Origin: Lysobacterales bacterium CG_4_10_14_3_um_filter_64_11
GTDB taxonomy: Bacteria > Pseudomonadota > Gammaproteobacteria > Xanthomonadales > Xanthomonadaceae
NCBI GenBank assembly: GCA_002782905.1
Contig: PFJA01000213.1
Location: 1 to 7,421 of the forward strand
Reading direction: 5' to 3'
Length of the DNA stretch: 7,421 nucleotides
Under the pieces are notes generated by a model, which was given only the letters and a program-made list of their open reading frames with translations, was not told where the DNA came from and did not search any database. This document shows, one piece after another, positions 5,753-7,421 of the stretch. Position numbers and translations under genes: made by a program. Positions within the stretch are counted from its first letter, which is position 1, and each line of letters opens with the position of its first letter.

Positions 5753-7249
5753 ATGACTCTGCATTTCGATATCGCCGCTGCTGCCGAAGGCCAGCGCCTA
5801 CCCACATTGACCGACGCGAACACGCTACCAGACGTGATAATCGCGGGTCTGTACGCTGACGGCAGCCTGACCGCGGAATCCGCACAACTGGACAGACAGT
5901 GCCAGGGCCGCATTGGCGCACTGGTAAAGCGCGGCGATCTGAACGGCAAGATTGGGCGCAGCACGTTGCTGCATGATCTGCCTGGGCTTGGCGTCCTGCG
6001 CGTGCTGATGGTGGGCTTGGGCGAGATCGGCAAGTTCACCGCGTCGGCCTACCTCAAGGCGGTCGCCGAATCGGTAAAAGCGCTGGCGCGTGGCCCGGCC
6101 AAGCACGCGCTGTTTACCCTGAGCGCGCTCGCGGTGCCGGGTCGCGATGGCAACTGGGCAATCCGGCAGGCGGTGGTGGCGGCGGATGCCGCGGCCTATC
6201 GCTACCGTGCCACCCGCAAGCCCGAATCCGAAGGCGGGCTGGAACGGTTCAGTCTGCTCGCCCCTGCCGCACTGGGCCCTCAGGTTGCGCATGGCGCCGC
6301 AATTGCCTCGGGCGTGGAGTTTGCGCGTGAGCTGGGTAACCTGCCGCCGAACATCTGCAACCCCGAATACCTCGCGCAACAGGCGCGGCAACTGGCGCAG
6401 CAGCATACGCAAGTGAGCTGTGAAGTGTTGGATGTGGCGGAAATGGACGCCCTCAGCATGGGTGCGCTACTGGCGGTGGCGCGCGGCTCGGCCAACGCGC
6501 CGCGGCTGATCGTGCTGCGCTGGCAGGGTGCTGGCGATGCCAAGCCCTATGTACTGGTCGGCAAAGGCATCACCTTCGACACCGGCGGCATCAACCTCAA
6601 GGTGCAGGGTGGCATCGAGGAAATGAAGTTCGACATGTGCGGCGCCGCCACCGTGATGGGGGCATTCGTTGCCGCGGTCAACCTCGCGTTGCCGATCAAT
6701 CTGGTGTGTGTGGTGGCAGCGGTCGAGAACATGGCCGATGGCAATGCCTACCGCCCCAGCGACGTGCTGACCACGATGAGCGGCAAAACCGTGGAAGTGC
6801 TCAACACCGATGCCGAGGGCCGCCTGATCCTGTGCGATGCACTGACCTACGCGCGCCAGTTCGAACCACAGGCGATGATCGACGTCGCCACCCTTACCGG
6901 TGCCTGCGTGGTCGCGCTGGGTAAACACGCCAGCGGCCTGATGAGCCGCGACGACGACCTTGCCGACGAATTGCTGCGTGCCGGCGAGCAAGTTCACGAC
7001 CGCGCCTGGCGGCTGCCGATCTGGGACGACTACCAGCCGATGCTGGACTCCACCTTCGCCGATGTCGCCAACATCGGCGGCAAGTGGGCTGGCGCAATCA
7101 CTGCCGGCTGTTTCCTGTCGCGCTTCACTGAAGGCCAGCGCTGGGCGCATCTGGACATCGCCGGCAGCGCTTGGGACGAAGGCCGCAAGGGCATGGCCAC
7201 CGGCCGCCCGGTCGGGTTGTTGACGCAGTGGTTGATTGATCGCTGTTGA
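5753..7249 (+). CDS. pepA: Leucyl aminopeptidase PepA (M17 family)
   Basis: This encodes a 498-residue M17 leucyl aminopeptidase, a cytoplasmic enzyme that removes N-terminal residues from peptides using two metal ions. The N-terminal macro-like domain covers about 1-165 and the catalytic domain 180-498. The signature NTDAEGRL (351-358) is present. By family alignment the metal ligands are K271, D276, D294, D353 and E355, and the catalytic residues are K283 and R357. All are present in GKGITFDTGGINLK (270-283), EMKFDMCGAA (290-299) and the signature. Length matches the hexameric E. coli enzyme. ATG 5753 is chosen because the upstream in-frame residues are Pro/Arg-rich and not family-like, and because it leaves the usual short N terminus (TLHFDI). 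In E. coli PepA also binds DNA as a XerCD accessory factor and regulator. Whether this one does cannot be read from the sequence. Confidence 0.97.
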   Translation: MTLHFDIAAAAEGQRLPTLTDANTLPDVIIAGLYADGSLTAESAQLDRQCQGRIGALVKRGDLNGKIGRSTLLHDLPGLGVLRVLMVGLGEIGKFTASAYLKAVAESVKALARGPAKHALFTLSALAVPGRDGNWAIRQAVVAADAAAYRYRATRKPESEGGLERFSLLAPAALGPQVAHGAAIASGVEFARELGNLPPNICNPEYLAQQARQLAQQHTQVSCEVLDVAEMDALSMGALLAVARGSANAPRLIVLRWQGAGDAKPYVLVGKGITFDTGGINLKVQGGIEEMKFDMCGAATVMGAFVAAVNLALPINLVCVVAAVENMADGNAYRPSDVLTTMSGKTVEVLNTDAEGRLILCDALTYARQFEPQAMIDVATLTGACVVALGKHASGLMSRDDDLADELLRAGEQVHDRAWRLPIWDDYQPMLDSTFADVANIGGKWAGAITAGCFLSRFTEGQRWAHLDIAGSAWDEGRKGMATGRPVGLLTQWLIDRC

Positions 7250-7281
7250 CGATCGGCTGACCAAAAGCGCATCACCACCCC

Positions 7282-7408
7282 GGTAGCCCGGGTTGAGGCG
7301 ACGCCGAAACCCGGGGCGCATCGCGCCCGAAACCCGGGACCCCGCGCCCGTTCACCGCGACCGCTAGCAAAATCCCGGGTTACGGCCTGCGGCCTAACCC
7401 GGGCTACC
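7282..7408. repeat. Complete BIME-like element: two inverted REP units with 13-bp terminal inverted repeats
   Basis: The 127-base element begins GGTAGCCCGGGTT (7282-7294) and ends with its exact reverse complement (7396-7408). The left unit (7283-7315) is GTAG plus the hairpin CCCGGGTT/AACCCGGG with an inner GGCG-A-CGCC stem. The right unit (7374-7407) is the inverted counterpart: hairpin CCCGGGTTA/TAACCCGGG followed by CTAC. About 58 bases of spacer between them are also conserved in the left-end copies, so the whole composite moves or is copied as one block. It starts 32 bases after the pepA stop codon, a common place for REPs, where they can act as transcript ends. No transposase gene is in the window. 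Confidence 0.85.
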
Positions 7409-7421
7409 GCAACAGCAAAGC

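Noticed and set aside
6467..7321. 284-codon open frame on the - strand over pepA
   Set aside because: It is antisense to the conserved catalytic domain of PepA, its start lies in the REP element, and it shows no domain.

Overview
The window is GC-rich chromosomal DNA. It most likely comes from a gammaproteobacterium of the Xanthomonadales/Lysobacterales (Xanthomonadaceae or Rhodanobacteraceae). This rests on the style of the LptF, LptG, XerD and PepA sequences, on the arrangement xerD / RDD gene / lptG-lptF / divergent pepA as I remember it from that order, and on dense GTAG-type palindromic repeats. No database search was possible, so the taxon is an inference.

Layout, left to right. Positions 1-225 hold REP-like palindromes: the end of one composite repeat, then a second, degenerate one with a 23-bp tandem duplication. 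A + strand gene (312-1337) encodes an ACAD10/11-type phosphotransferase. A strong stem-loop and a possible 32-codon leader ORF follow, then a small DUF3147-type membrane protein (1470-1820). Its stop codon abuts the stop codon of xerD, which runs on the - strand (1821-2774). An RDD-family membrane protein (2883-3329, +) is divergent from xerD. A GC-rich hairpin lies between the RDD gene and the convergent lptF-lptG operon (5622 to 3452, -). pepA (5753-7249, +) is divergent from lptF across a 130-bp spacer that carries a 10-bp direct repeat. The window ends in a complete 127-bp composite element made of two inverted REP units.

How the genes work together. LptF and LptG are the two inner-membrane permease subunits of the LptB2FGC machine that exports lipopolysaccharide. 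Their coding regions overlap by one base. XerD resolves chromosome dimers with XerC at dif. PepA is a manganese/zinc leucyl aminopeptidase, and its E. coli counterpart is also an accessory DNA-binding protein for XerCD at plasmid cer sites. The phosphotransferase, DUF3147 and RDD proteins have no established link to these pathways.

Overall this is a conserved housekeeping region with all main genes apparently intact. The non-coding structure is the most interesting part: the REP/BIME elements at both ends, the stem-loop and leader ORF before the DUF3147 gene, and the direct repeat between lptF and pepA. I see no convincing novel multi-gene system.
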